DNA of 64,000 nucleotides from a virus, in IMG/VR virus record IMGVR_UViG_3300046665_000548, positions 496,001-560,000 of that record, one strand, 5' to 3'. This document shows positions 1 through 7,603 of the stretch, one piece after another (positions within the stretch are counted from its first letter, which is position 1; each line of letters begins with the position of its first letter). Made by a program: the position numbers and the translations under genes. The notes under the pieces are model-generated. The model was given only the letters and a program-made list of their open reading frames with translations, made no database searches and had not been told where the DNA came from.

Positions 1-339
1 GATACGCTTGCCCTTGGCACCAGCAGAAAGTATCATCGCTCCCATCGACGCGGCCTGACCGATACATACCGTGCACACGTCCGGCTTGATAAAGTTCATC
101 GTGTCGATGATGCCGAGACCTGCCGTAACCACGCCGCCCGGCGAGTTAACGTACATGTAGATGTCCTTATCGGCGTCAACACTTTCGAGGTACAGAAGCT
201 GCGCCTCGATGAGGCTAGCCATACCGTCTTCGACCTGATCAGCACAGAAAATAATGCGGTCGCGCAGCAGTCGGGAGTAGATGTCAAACGAACGTTCGTT
301 GCGACCGTCGTTTTCGAGAACCATGGGCACGAGAGCCAT
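1..339 (-). CDS. clpP: ClpP-like ATP-dependent protease subunit, C-terminus beyond window
   Basis: This is the proteolytic chamber subunit of the Clp protease; the first 113 codons are present and the rest lies off the left edge. The N-terminus (VPMVLE, then [11 protein letters not shown]) and the YVNSPGG and GQAASMGA blocks are characteristic of ClpP; the Ser in GQAASMGA is the nucleophile. The His and Asp of the triad lie outside the window. The start follows the upstream membrane-protein gene by 1 nt. ClpS and ClpX lie at 5.96 and 15.1 kb on the same strand, so the phage appears to carry its own ClpXP plus adaptor. The identification is firm for the visible part. Confidence 0.95.
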   Translation of the reverse strand, partial: MALVPMVLENDGRNERSFDIYSRLLRDRIIFCADQVEDGMASLIEAQLLYLESVDADKDIYMYVNSPGGVVTAGLGIIDTMNFIKPDVCTVCIGQAASMGAMILSAGAKGKRI

Positions 340-340
340 A

Positions 341-562
341 TCAGTAAACCTTTTTACGCAATGCGTCTTGGATTGAAAATAATGAAGCCAAGATCAAAAG
401 AACCACGATCCCAGCAATGTAAAATGCTCCTACCAGAAGAACCGGAACAATTGGTATCCAAACCGGAGTAAGGACCCAGAACCAAGACCAGTTAATAAAA
501 CCGGCAAGCTTCAATGAAATCGATAAAACTGAAAGAAGTAAGAAGAACCTTCCGTAAGTCAT
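341..562 (-). CDS. Small two-helix membrane protein
   Basis: A 73-residue hydrophobic protein with two predicted membrane segments (about residues 5-33 and 38-62) and a short charged C-terminus. The central [16 protein letters not shown] block resembles small bacterial and phage proteins annotated as transmembrane Fragile-X-F proteins; that match is from memory and is tentative. It is co-directional with clpP and separated from it by 1 nt, so the two are probably translated from one mRNA. Function is unknown. Confidence 0.75.
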   Translation of the reverse strand: MTYGRFFLLLSVLSISLKLAGFINWSWFWVLTPVWIPIVPVLLVGAFYIAGIVVLLILASLFSIQDALRKKVY

Positions 563-600
563 GAACGAATACTACAACCTCCTGGTTTCGGCAAACAATA

Positions 601-921
601 TCAGAAATAATTCTCTCGACCGCTAAACGCTTCGTTCTCACCGTCCATCAATTTGAACATGAGACCATCGTTGATCTGCTCGAACAAAATGACGAACTGA
701 ATGCTACCGCCAGTGTATTGGCTGTAAGAACCCCACCGACCGGTGATGTTTTTTTCAAGCCAAGCATCGAGAGTTTTGAGATTTGCTCTGCCGTCGTATT
801 CGCGAGAAAACTGATGGCGGACCCAATCCAATGGGTACGCCCCGTCAAATTTCTTACGCGGCGTTAGGATGTCTCTCGGAGCAAGGGAGAGATCAGTAAA
901 ACGAACAGTTTCTGGCAACAT
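601..921 (-). CDS. Small phage protein of the C-terminal D-x-x-x-FKL family
   Basis: A 106-residue protein of unknown function. Its C-terminal part (ILFEQINDGLMFKLM) matches the pattern hydrophobic-F-x4-D-(A/G)-x2-FKL, which also ends the proteins at 21054-21398, 35639-35959 and 59609-59851. The ending suggests a small alpha/beta fold in which a final helix is followed by a strand. It lies downstream of the structured element at 977-1057 on the same strand. No enzymatic motif is visible. Confidence 0.7.
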   Translation of the reverse strand: MLPETVRFTDLSLAPRDILTPRKKFDGAYPLDWVRHQFSREYDGRANLKTLDAWLEKNITGRWGSYSQYTGGSIQFVILFEQINDGLMFKLMDGENEAFSGRENYF

Positions 922-976
922 CTAAAATGACCTAAAAGTTAATTACCAATGCGAAAATATGCACTGGTGGAGTAGT

Positions 977-1057
977 ATTCAGGCGGCGGGGAAGCCCTGG
1001 GTTCCCCAAGGCTCGACCTCTCCTGTGGGTAGAGGGCTGGGATCGCGCCGCCTGAAT
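977..1057 (-). ncRNA. Multi-branched structured RNA element with alternative pairing
   Basis: The 140-nt gap after the VWA gene holds a perfect 12-bp outer stem (977-988 with 1046-1057). It encloses two hairpins: GGGGAA 988-993 with TTCCCC 1002-1007, and CCTCT 1017-1021 with AGAGG 1031-1035. AGCCCT (993-998) is also complementary to AGGGCT (1033-1038), so the inner part could switch fold. There is no T-tract after it on either strand, so it is not a standard terminator. The strand is inferred from flanking genes. It may be a processing or mRNA-stabilising element between two minus-strand genes. Confidence 0.45.
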
Positions 1058-1062
1058 TATTA

Positions 1063-2400
1063 TTAAGCCGCCTTCTGAGCGAACGACTTCTTGTCCTTCG
1101 GATCGTAATAGCAGGTGATGCCGAACGGAGCCTTGAGGTTGTGGTTCGAACCATGAACGACGAACAACGTGTCGCAATAGTTCGGATCGCCCCAGGTGCC
1201 GCCTGGATAGCCGTCCGTGAACATCACGAAGCGCTGCGGCTCGATGCCCTCACGTTTCATGTGCTCCCAGTTGCACTCGAACATGGTGCCACCGCCGCCA
1301 GCCATACCGTATTCATCGATCTCGTGAATGTTCTCGGCGGTGAATTCTTTGTAGTTGTAAATCTCGGTATCGAAGACCCACAGACGTACCTTGAAGTCGC
1401 GGAACGTAGTCATGATGCCCTTGACCTCAGAGAGGAAATCCCTGAGCATTTCCTCCGACATCGAGCCCGAACAGTCGATGGCAGCCGCCACATCAACGGT
1501 GTCCATGAAATCCTGCGCCGGAAGCATTGGGACAACACCCGCTCCGAATGCATCGAACACGTCATCCACGGAGTTTGCGCCGCCGTCGAAACGGTCGGTC
1601 AGACCGTCAGCCGCTTCCTTGGCAATCGACCACGTACGACGCGAAATGCGCGAGAAGGTGTAGTCGTCCTTGATCGAGCTACGAATGTGAGCATCGAGCA
1701 GCGAACGCCAATCCATCTTCGGGGTCAGCAGTTCATCGATCATGCGGCGAACGCCAGCCGGTACCTTACCGGCACCAACCTGCTGGGCGCTCTGGATGAC
1801 CGCAGCCTTGATCTCCGAGCGGATACGCTGGATGTCGTCTTCCGACAGCTTCGGCGGGCCGTTCTTGCCAGTCACGGTCACATCGACGTACTGACCATCA
1901 CCGTCGCCATCGCCATCCTGATCATCGCCGTCAGCACCAAGCTCCAGGTGCTCGTCCAGCGGCATGCGGATGGTCACCGAATCCTTCTGGAGCAGCGCGT
2001 AAACCTCTTCCGAGGCCATTTCATCGGTGTAGCGCTTGTCATAGAGGCCCGACTTCGGCATCGTTCCGCACTTTTCTTCAACCAGCGTGTAGTTGATGAT
2101 GTAGTCGGAGGCCATGTTGTAAAGCTTCGGATCGCGTCCACCGCGACGGCCGAGCGTATCGTACACGCAATGAAGAACTTCGTGAGCGATCAGGAACAGA
2201 AGCTCGGCTTTGTCCAAGCTCTTAATGAATTCGCGATTGTAGAACAGATGCCGTCCGTCCGTAGCGGCGGTCTTGCACCAGTCGGTTGCGTCTACCGCGA
2301 TCAATCGCGCGGCGAGATTACCGAAGAATGGCTTCTCGAAAAGCAATTTGACGCGTGCGGCGACAATCTCACGGTAAACGGGGTCGTTAAGATCGCTCAT
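1063..2400 (-). CDS. VWA-like domain protein with metallopeptidase-type N-terminal domain
   Basis: A 445-residue protein combining an N-terminal putative zinc-peptidase domain and a C-terminal von Willebrand A-like domain. HEVLH (about residues 93-97) is a zincin-type motif. AIDCSGSMS (about residues 308-316) is the D-x-S-x-S metal-ion-dependent adhesion site, and TDGYPGG further on fits the third MIDAS loop. A DGDDQDGDGDGDG acidic linker separates the halves. Such proteins pair with MoxR AAA ATPases as chaperone-like modules, and here the MoxR gene lies two genes upstream in the same operon. The substrate is not evident. A start preceded by GAGGATTTTCA supports the chosen AUG. Confidence 0.88.
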   Translation of the reverse strand: MSDLNDPVYREIVAARVKLLFEKPFFGNLAARLIAVDATDWCKTAATDGRHLFYNREFIKSLDKAELLFLIAHEVLHCVYDTLGRRGGRDPKLYNMASDYIINYTLVEEKCGTMPKSGLYDKRYTDEMASEEVYALLQKDSVTIRMPLDEHLELGADGDDQDGDGDGDGQYVDVTVTGKNGPPKLSEDDIQRIRSEIKAAVIQSAQQVGAGKVPAGVRRMIDELLTPKMDWRSLLDAHIRSSIKDDYTFSRISRRTWSIAKEAADGLTDRFDGGANSVDDVFDAFGAGVVPMLPAQDFMDTVDVAAAIDCSGSMSEEMLRDFLSEVKGIMTTFRDFKVRLWVFDTEIYNYKEFTAENIHEIDEYGMAGGGGTMFECNWEHMKREGIEPQRFVMFTDGYPGGTWGDPNYCDTLFVVHGSNHNLKAPFGITCYYDPKDKKSFAQKAA

Positions 2401-2465
2401 TGAAAATCCTCTAATAATTGCCTCAGACCATGAACGAAAAAATCGATTTGGTCAAGCGATTTGGT

Positions 2466-2882
2466 TCAATATTCGTCGTCGTAGTGAGAGCCGCTTGCGG
2501 CTTCATCCCACTGTTTTCCAAGGGTTTCAAACGCATCTGGCTTCAATACCTCAGTCTTATGACGCTCCGAGAAAAGGTCGAAAGCATTCATAATGTTGGG
2601 ATCGAATGGTAGAAGGAAACCTTGAAGCAGAACTTTGTAGGCCGCTATACACTGGATGGTAGTGAAACTCTCCAGTATGTAAATGAGAGCGTTGTTCGCC
2701 TGCTCAATCCAGCGGTCGCGTTCCGGGCGATAAACCTCGTCGTTGCCTTCGTAGACGTTCTTGTTCCAGACATGACGCGCTTTAAGCTCGCGGCCGATAT
2801 CCCGCATCAACTCAAAGGCTTCTGTGTCGGAAAAGGATGACACCGAACGAGAACCGGAAAAAATGTCGTCTAATGGATGCAT
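2466..2882 (-). CDS. Hypothetical protein between MoxR and VWA genes
   Basis: A mainly helical acidic protein of 138 residues, not recognised. The AUG at 2882 is chosen over an upstream in-frame UUG at 2900 because AGGGG lies 9 nt before it and because the UUG sits in the tail of the upstream terminator hairpin. It is sandwiched between a MoxR ATPase and its VWA partner, so it may be a cofactor or substrate of that module; this rests on context only. Confidence 0.7.
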   Translation of the reverse strand: MHPLDDIFSGSRSVSSFSDTEAFELMRDIGRELKARHVWNKNVYEGNDEVYRPERDRWIEQANNALIYILESFTTIQCIAAYKVLLQGFLLPFDPNIMNAFDLFSERHKTEVLKPDAFETLGKQWDEAASGSHYDDEY

Positions 2883-2901
2883 GTCGGCCCCTGAAAGCAA
2901 A

Positions 2902-2923
2902 GAGGCGGGCTTTCGCCCGCCTC
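2902..2923 (-). terminator. Hairpin terminator after MoxR gene
   Basis: A perfect 9-bp GC-rich stem (2902-2910 with 2915-2923) read on the minus strand has a GAAA tetraloop and is followed by TTTGCTTT. It starts 7 nt after the MoxR stop codon, so it should reduce transcription into the next two genes or stabilise the MoxR message. Confidence 0.75.
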
Positions 2924-2929
2924 AGAGGC

Positions 2930-4324
2930 TTAGTTCATGATCAGGCCGCGATACTTGTCCGCGAACACGTCGAAGTTCTTCATCTTCTGCGTGTCGAACG
3001 GCAGCTTGTGGACCTGGATGGCGGCCTTCGAGCCCATGATGCAGATTTCCGGCTGGAAATTCTCCATGATGAAGGCAAGGAAATGATCCGCTTCCTTGAG
3101 CCATTCGGCGCGATCTGCCGACTGCATCCACTTGGCACCATGCTCGCGCTTGATCTTCTCCACGCGTTCTTTCAACTCGTAGCAGAGCGTCGTGGTCAGA
3201 GCGTAGGCCAGAGAGACCTCGACCTTCTTCGGCATCTTCTTGAGCTTGCCGGAAAGAATGTGATCGGCCTGTGGCAGGTCCTTCGCGATCTTGCGGAACT
3301 CAGTGAACTGGACGCCGATACCGTCGCCAACCGCACCCGAGATCAGGGCGAGCATCACCATGTCCGGAAGGTCTTCGTTCTGGATCAGAATATCCGAAAC
3401 GAATTCCCACGAACGAGGCGTAGCGAAGCCACGTGCAGCCGTACCCGGTTCGAACTCGAACAGGTGGTTCTTGAACGCGGTCAGGTAGCCGACAACCTCG
3501 GAACTGACAGTGTTCAGGAGCGCCCAACGCTGCCAATCATCGAAATCGACGCGCATTTCAAGATGCACGAAACGATTCATGATCGGCGTCGGCATCTTGT
3601 AGGTGACGCCCTTATCGGTGTCGCGGTTGCCCATGCCCATGATGTAGACGAGGTTAGGAACCTCGTACTCACCGAGGCGACGATCCAGAACAAGCTGGTA
3701 CGCTGCGGCCTGCACGGACGGCGGAGCAGAGTTGAACTCTTCCAGAGCCAGGATAGCGCGGGTTTCGCCCTTCACGAGAATGCGGACCTTGCCAGCAACC
3801 GGAGCCGCCTTCGCGGCGTCGGCCTTGAACTCCGCCTCGTCATAGAGAGTGACGACGAACGAATCAAGAGTTTCGCTGTTCGCCTTCACGACCGCATGAA
3901 GCGGACGCTTCGGATCGGCGTTCACTGCGCGAACTTCGATCTTCGGGCTGGTGCAGTAATGCACGCCGTTGGAGCCGACCGGGTTGCCGAAATAGACCGG
4001 GGTATCTTCGGCATCGACCGCGACCACAAAGTTCAGATCGAGATCACGCGGCATGATATACGGGGTAGACCAGCGGACGCCTTCCACACCACCGACCTTG
4101 GTCGGGTAGGGAATGCCGCGAAGGTCGGTCGGGTCCATCTGCGAAAGACGCATATCGATGAACGCCATACGCTCTTCGGTCGCGACCTGCTGAGCAACCT
4201 GAGATTTGGAAATACCGGGCGGACCCCACATGAAGATCGCGCGATTGGTGGGCATCATTGCCCGGATAGCGACTGCGGCTTCGCTTGGCTTAACAGTGAG
4301 CGAATCGACCTTAGCTTTTGCCAT
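2930..4324 (-). CDS. MoxR-family AAA+ ATPase with an insertion
   Basis: A 464-residue ATPase likely forming a ring that remodels a partner with the VWA protein encoded at 1063-2400. The Walker A motif GPPGISKSQ lies near residue 34, the Walker B-like LALEEFN near residue 170, and sensor/arginine-finger region MGMGNRDTD and MNRFVHLEM follow. About 90 residues separate an early IMPRDL segment from Walker B and carry GKVRILVKGE-like strands, longer than in usual MoxR proteins, suggesting an inserted domain. The RBS is AGAGGGTTTTCAATAA before AUG. The substrate is unknown. Confidence 0.9.
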   Translation of the reverse strand: MAKAKVDSLTVKPSEAAVAIRAMMPTNRAIFMWGPPGISKSQVAQQVATEERMAFIDMRLSQMDPTDLRGIPYPTKVGGVEGVRWSTPYIMPRDLDLNFVVAVDAEDTPVYFGNPVGSNGVHYCTSPKIEVRAVNADPKRPLHAVVKANSETLDSFVVTLYDEAEFKADAAKAAPVAGKVRILVKGETRAILALEEFNSAPPSVQAAAYQLVLDRRLGEYEVPNLVYIMGMGNRDTDKGVTYKMPTPIMNRFVHLEMRVDFDDWQRWALLNTVSSEVVGYLTAFKNHLFEFEPGTAARGFATPRSWEFVSDILIQNEDLPDMVMLALISGAVGDGIGVQFTEFRKIAKDLPQADHILSGKLKKMPKKVEVSLAYALTTTLCYELKERVEKIKREHGAKWMQSADRAEWLKEADHFLAFIMENFQPEICIMGSKAAIQVHKLPFDTQKMKNFDVFADKYRGLIMN

Positions 4325-4404
4325 TTATTGAAAACCCTCTAATTTGCGATTTCGTCTCGCGGCGTTAGATTCCGCCGTTGACCCTTCCTTGGTACCCCCG
4401 AAGG

Positions 4405-4418
4405 TCGATTTGGTCAAG
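4405..4418 (-). promoter_or_regulatory. CTTGACCAAATCGA motif, possible -35 region of MoxR operon
   Basis: CTTGACCAAATCGA on the minus strand occurs here and again at 2443-2456, each upstream of a gene of the MoxR-VWA operon. It contains TTGACC, but the hexamer 17 nt downstream (TACCAA here, CATGGT at the other copy) is a poor -10, so it may be an operator or an activator-dependent promoter. A CGAAATTACGAAA motif lies just upstream at 4429-4441. Confidence 0.3.
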
Positions 4419-4441
4419 TGGTTTTAGACGAAATTACGAAA

Positions 4442-4834
4442 TTATCCAGCTTCCATCTGGATCAGGGTGGCGATTTCCCCATCAGCCAGCTTTAGCTTAA
4501 CGCCAAGCTCGGTCTCGAACACAACGATTTTCTCGTTGGAATAAAAGTAGGGGAGGGTGGCTCGCCGGTCCAGGTAAAGGATTTCATTCGGGGCAACCCG
4601 ACGACCTTCCGCGAGCTTGATTTCGTAATAATGAAAATAGCTTTTCATCATCTCCAGACCAATGTTGGTCAGACGGAGACCTCTGGCCTTTTCGTCTCGG
4701 CCACGGTAATTCGAGAACATCTGCCGAACAACCTGTTCATCCGTGAGATTAGCGAAGGTAGCGGCTATTTTGCCGCCATCTTCTTTGCTCGAATCTCGAA
4801 TGTGCTTGATGACGGAGATGTGGACTCGATTCAT
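4442..4834 (-). CDS. Hypothetical protein with winged-helix-like N-terminal half
   Basis: A 130-residue protein not assigned to a family. Residues 30-65 (NLTDEQVVRQMF, then ARGLRLTNIGLEMMKSYF) read like a small helical winged-helix-type segment. The second half (RRATLPYFYSNEKIVVF, ELGVKLKLADGEI) is beta-rich. It overlaps the upstream gene by 4 nt, implying translational coupling. Confidence 0.75.
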   Translation of the reverse strand: MNRVHISVIKHIRDSSKEDGGKIAATFANLTDEQVVRQMFSNYRGRDEKARGLRLTNIGLEMMKSYFHYYEIKLAEGRRVAPNEILYLDRRATLPYFYSNEKIVVFETELGVKLKLADGEIATLIQMEAG

Positions 4835-5127
4835 TGCCGATCTTCGATGATCTTTGTGCCCTGGGAAAGCATGAAGACCTCGAACTTCTCGCTCTTGAAC
4901 AGTTTGTTCAATTTGTCAGCGAGATTAAAGGCATGACCAGGATTCGAGAAGCTTACCTTCTTGTACTTTGGTCCTGGATAATCGAGCAAAACGTTTAGAG
5001 ATCGGAGATTGATCGGCGCACCTTCATAGAAGACTGCGTAGATCGCGTCTGCCTTCAGGACTTGTTCCGCTTTGTAGGATTTCGGGTCTGTGTAGTCTAG
5101 GATAACTGAAGGCTTAGGACGCGACAT
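4831..5127 (-). CDS. Hypothetical protein, late operon
   Basis: A 98-residue protein of unknown function with the pattern ILDYTDPKSYKAEQVLKAD, then FSNPGHAFNLADKLNKLF. It is the first gene behind a late promoter box at 5170-5175 and overlaps the next gene by 4 nt. AAGGGGAAGTGA upstream supplies a ribosome-binding site. Confidence 0.75.
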   Translation of the reverse strand: MSRPKPSVILDYTDPKSYKAEQVLKADAIYAVFYEGAPINLRSLNVLLDYPGPKYKKVSFSNPGHAFNLADKLNKLFKSEKFEVFMLSQGTKIIEDRQ

Positions 5128-5169
5128 TTTTATTTCACTTCCCCTTTTCCAGAGGTTAAATTCTGGAGG

Positions 5170-5175
5170 TATTTA
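5170..5175 (-). promoter_or_regulatory. Late promoter box TAAATA
   Basis: GAGATAAATACC read on the minus strand, 42 nt before the start at 5127, matches the T4-type late -10 element TATAAATA except for one base. Confidence 0.6.
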
Positions 5176-5192
5176 TCTCAGGGGACGAGGAA

Positions 5193-5747
5193 CTAGATCG
5201 CGACGAATTTCTCAGACGAAAGCAGTTGTTTGAACTTGGCTGCATGTTGCGGAAGACGAACGCACCATTCTTCTATCTCTTGCGGAGAAGCGTAGAACGC
5301 CATCAAGATGTTTGAAATTCCAGTGATATCAGAGTAGGAACGCCACTCCTCTTCCTCCATCCCATAGTGGGAATAAGGCTCTAGCCAGAGTTGAGATGAC
5401 TTTAGCTGTAAGATCAGTCCTTTTTTCTCGTAATGGCTTCCTGAATAATTATCAGTGACCCATTTGATGTACTTGGCTGTCTTATTATCGGCCTTCAACC
5501 CGAACTTCATGATTTCACGACCATCTCGATCACAAGCAAAGCTCTTCGCAGTGTTGAGGTCAGTCGTGAGTGAAACGCCCGCGTCCTCTATGCCGCTTGC
5601 CTGTTTGGCCTTCAATATCCCAGAGCGAAGAATCGATAAGCCTGATACCAAGCTAGTTCCGTGATATAGAACCGCTGGAATATTGGACTCTTCTTCCTCA
5701 TACTCCTCGGGTTCGTCGGCTTCTCTGATCAAGTCACGTAGTTTCAT
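5193..5747 (-). CDS. ADP-ribosyltransferase-fold protein with capsid-targeting-like N-terminus
   Basis: A 184-residue protein. LYHGTSLVSGLSILRSGIL (residues 27-45) followed by GVSLTTDLNTAKSFA (about 57-71) is the arrangement of ADP-ribosyltransferase/RNA 2'-phosphotransferase-like folds. The acidic MEEEEWRS stretch could supply the glutamate. The first ten residues, MKLRDLIREA, resemble T4 capsid-targeting peptides that end in the prohead-protease site (L/I)-x-E before A/G, here IRE-A. T4 Alt is a capsid-packaged, injected ADP-ribosyltransferase, so an Alt-like role is a reasonable hypothesis. The AUG lies 6 nt after a late promoter box, so the mRNA is predicted leaderless. Catalytic activity is not proven by the sequence. 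Confidence 0.65.
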   Translation of the reverse strand: MKLRDLIREADEPEEYEEEESNIPAVLYHGTSLVSGLSILRSGILKAKQASGIEDAGVSLTTDLNTAKSFACDRDGREIMKFGLKADNKTAKYIKWVTDNYSGSHYEKKGLILQLKSSQLWLEPYSHYGMEEEEWRSYSDITGISNILMAFYASPQEIEEWCVRLPQHAAKFKQLLSSEKFVAI

Positions 5748-5753
5748 AGTGGA

Positions 5754-5759
5754 TATTTA
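5754..5759 (-). promoter_or_regulatory. Late promoter box adjacent to start codon
   Basis: AATAAATA on the minus strand ends 6 nt before the AUG at 5747, which places the expected start site at the AUG itself. Confidence 0.65.
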
Positions 5760-5764
5760 TTCGG

Positions 5765-5962
5765 CTAATATCCCAATTTGTCCAGGAGAGCATTCATCTC
5801 CTCTTCCGCTCTACGGTGTTTTCGTTCGGAAGCTTGATCGTACAACTCATTCGCTCCTGCACCATGATAGTCGCAGGAGATTCCACACGCTGGGCAATGC
5901 TCAGTCGAAATCGTCTCGACATATTTGTCGGAAGAACAATTCCAGCATTTCTCGCGCTTCAT
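5765..5962 (-). CDS. Small zinc-ribbon protein
   Basis: A 65-residue protein with CWNC and CPAC pairs (residues 6-9 and about 24-27), a zinc-ribbon spacing, followed by a charged helix. The AUG at 5962 overlaps the ClpS stop codon (ATGA), so the two genes are coupled. It could be an additional substrate or regulatory adaptor for the phage Clp system, but only proximity supports that. Confidence 0.7.
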   Translation of the reverse strand: MKREKCWNCSSDKYVETISTEHCPACGISCDYHGAGANELYDQASERKHRRAEEEMNALLDKLGY

Positions 5963-6255
5963 GCTTCTTCGGCCGTGCACAACAGTGGATGATTGAACTG
6001 CTCAGCGATATTTCGGACTTGAGTTGACTTGGTGATGGCGATCTCTTTGGTGTAAAGACCAACCGTCGCCTTGCCCGCACTGTGAACAGTCAGCATGATC
6101 TGCGTTGATTCTTCAACACTCTTGTGAAAAACCTGCATCAACACCTTGGTGACAAAATCCATAGGTGTGAAATCATCGTTGTGAAGGATGATCTTCCACA
6201 TGGAAGGCGTCTTAATAGTCATCCGAGTTGCAGTATCAGTTGCCGTATTTGACAT
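5959..6255 (-). CDS. clpS: ClpS adaptor for N-degron substrates
   Basis: A 98-residue ClpS homologue of normal length. It has the hallmark hNDDxTPMDFV segment (ILHNDDFTPMDFVTKVL, residues 22-38), the IMLTVHSAGKATVGLYTKE core and the QVRNIAE ending that contacts Clp chaperones. ClpS proteins deliver proteins with bulky hydrophobic N-termini to ClpAP. No ClpA is in the window, so it may act with host ClpA, or in modified form with the phage ClpX. GGATTTTCGTTC precedes the AUG. Confidence 0.95.
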   Translation of the reverse strand: MSNTATDTATRMTIKTPSMWKIILHNDDFTPMDFVTKVLMQVFHKSVEESTQIMLTVHSAGKATVGLYTKEIAITKSTQVRNIAEQFNHPLLCTAEEA

Positions 6256-6320
6256 GAACGAAAATCCAATCCGAAATTACGAAAACGAATTTTAGTAGTT
6301 CGTTTCGTTAAAAGCAACTT

Positions 6321-6920
6321 TCAATCTTTTTCAGGCAACGTGTTCGGAGGAGGGATGAAGTCTATATCCGCGTCACTATCATCATCCGTGTCAGATTGCC
6401 CGGTCGCGCCGTTGCCCAGTTTTGCGTCTCTACCCGGTTTGCTGCGCTTTCCCTTCTTGCCTTTACCTTTGCCTTCTTGTCCAGCCTCGGCCTCGTCTCC
6501 ATCCTCGTCATCATCGCCCGTCCCGCCTTTCATATAGACGGTCTTACCTTCGCCAACTTTTTTCTTGGCCTGTTCGACCTTCTTATGGGCTTCGCGCGAA
6601 TAGGGTATCTGGATCGAACGCGGCTCTTTGGTGCCCGGCTCGATGATCCACAGGTAAATTGCCCCAGGATCGCCTTTACCCGAAATTGGTTCACGCGCAG
6701 CACCAAAGATGAATTGAAACTCTGCGGGCGCTTTAGGCAGCTTGACCGACCATCCAAGGGCGGCGCGGAATGTCACAAACGACACACAGGCGCACACCAA
6801 GCTCATGATAATGAATCCTGACTTGGCTGCCCAATGAAGACGGCTGTAGATGACCCCGATGAGCAAAATCACCATCAAGAACATCGTGATCAGGGTAATT
6901 GTACCAGAGGTGAAATCCAT
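6321..6920 (-). CDS. Membrane protein with charged cytoplasmic tail, third gene of ExbB/ExbD-like trio
   Basis: A 199-residue protein with two N-terminal membrane segments (about residues 6-24 and 34-54), a central strand-rich region containing IYLWIIEPG, and a low-complexity tail alternating acidic and Lys/Gly-rich runs ending in DSDADIDFIPPP. No family was recognised. Its start overlaps the stop of the ExbD-like gene by 1 nt, indicating a joint membrane assembly. Confidence 0.75.
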   Translation of the reverse strand: MDFTSGTITLITMFLMVILLIGVIYSRLHWAAKSGFIIMSLVCACVSFVTFRAALGWSVKLPKAPAEFQFIFGAAREPISGKGDPGAIYLWIIEPGTKEPRSIQIPYSREAHKKVEQAKKKVGEGKTVYMKGGTGDDDEDGDEAEAGQEGKGKGKKGKRSKPGRDAKLGNGATGQSDTDDDSDADIDFIPPPNTLPEKD

Positions 6921-7603
6921 TATCTGGGGTCCATTGTAGTGGGTTCACGTAGTTTGACCGGCAGTTCTTTAGTAAGATTTACGACTTCGCCTTCTGGTGT
7001 CACGGTAAACCTTATCAAATGAACCTCTTCGCGGTTATTCGAAATTGTGCTTGATCCCTCAAACACTTTCTTCACCCTGGGATTCAGTTTGTCTATTCGA
7101 AGCTTCACATCGAATGGAGGAACCGGATGATAGCCAGTATCACCACCGGACGAGTCGCGATTCCCGTTTCCAGAAGCTTGGCCTGAGCGAACCGCGTAGA
7201 GATGAGCATTGACTACGTATTCGCCTGGGCGAATACCTCGAATGGCAACTATCTCCTGGTTATTAGGGACAACGACCTTCTTGCCATCGACAACGACCGT
7301 GTTGTTTTTCCAACCAAGGTCATCGCGTTCCAGATTTAGGAAGCCAACTTCCTTGTTGGAATAATACAGCATCTTTCCATCTGGGTCTCTCATCCAAATG
7401 TCCACGTCGTAATTGAGTTCAGTTGCCCATTCCATGGTGATCATAAATTCCATCTTTGGCTTCACGCCGTCGTCTTTTTTCTGTTCTGGAGAAATCATCA
7501 GAAACAGCGCAAAGCATGTCACAAGAACAGCTTTTGCGAACGTCAGCGCAAAGTTTGTAATGGCATCGGCCGTGTCGTCTACTTTGCGTCTGCGCGATCT
7601 CAT
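6920..7603 (-). CDS. ExbD/MotB-position membrane-anchored protein with YfaP-like domain
   Basis: A 227-residue protein with a basic N-terminus, DDTADAITNFAL, and one membrane helix (about residues 15-38), the topology of ExbD/TolR/MotB partners. The periplasmic part contains NYDVDIWMRDPDGKMLYY and IRPGEYVVNAHL, which resemble beta-sandwich YfaP-like (DUF2135-type) domains; a related D-L-D-x-H/W pattern occurs in the protein at 10691-12745. It lies between and overlaps the ExbB-like gene and a third membrane-protein gene. An ExbD-like role is inferred from topology and order, not from strong sequence similarity. Confidence 0.65.
   Translation of the reverse strand: MRSRRRKVDDTADAITNFALTFAKAVLVTCFALFLMISPEQKKDDGVKPKMEFMITMEWATELNYDVDIWMRDPDGKMLYYSNKEVGFLNLERDDLGWKNNTVVVDGKKVVVPNNQEIVAIRGIRPGEYVVNAHLYAVRSGQASGNGNRDSSGGDTGYHPVPPFDVKLRIDKLNPRVKKVFEGSSTISNNREEVHLIRFTVTPEGEVVNLTKELPVKLREPTTMDPR

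Noticed and set aside
1141-2403. Long plus-strand open frame of 420 codons
   Set aside because: It is the complement of the VWA gene, whose HEVLH and DxSxS motifs and operon context are clear. High third-position GC creates an open antisense frame.
2837-4342. Long plus-strand open frame of 501 codons
   Set aside because: It is antisense to the MoxR ATPase gene, which has clear Walker motifs and a ribosome-binding site; the translated product is Arg/His/Leu-rich shadow sequence.
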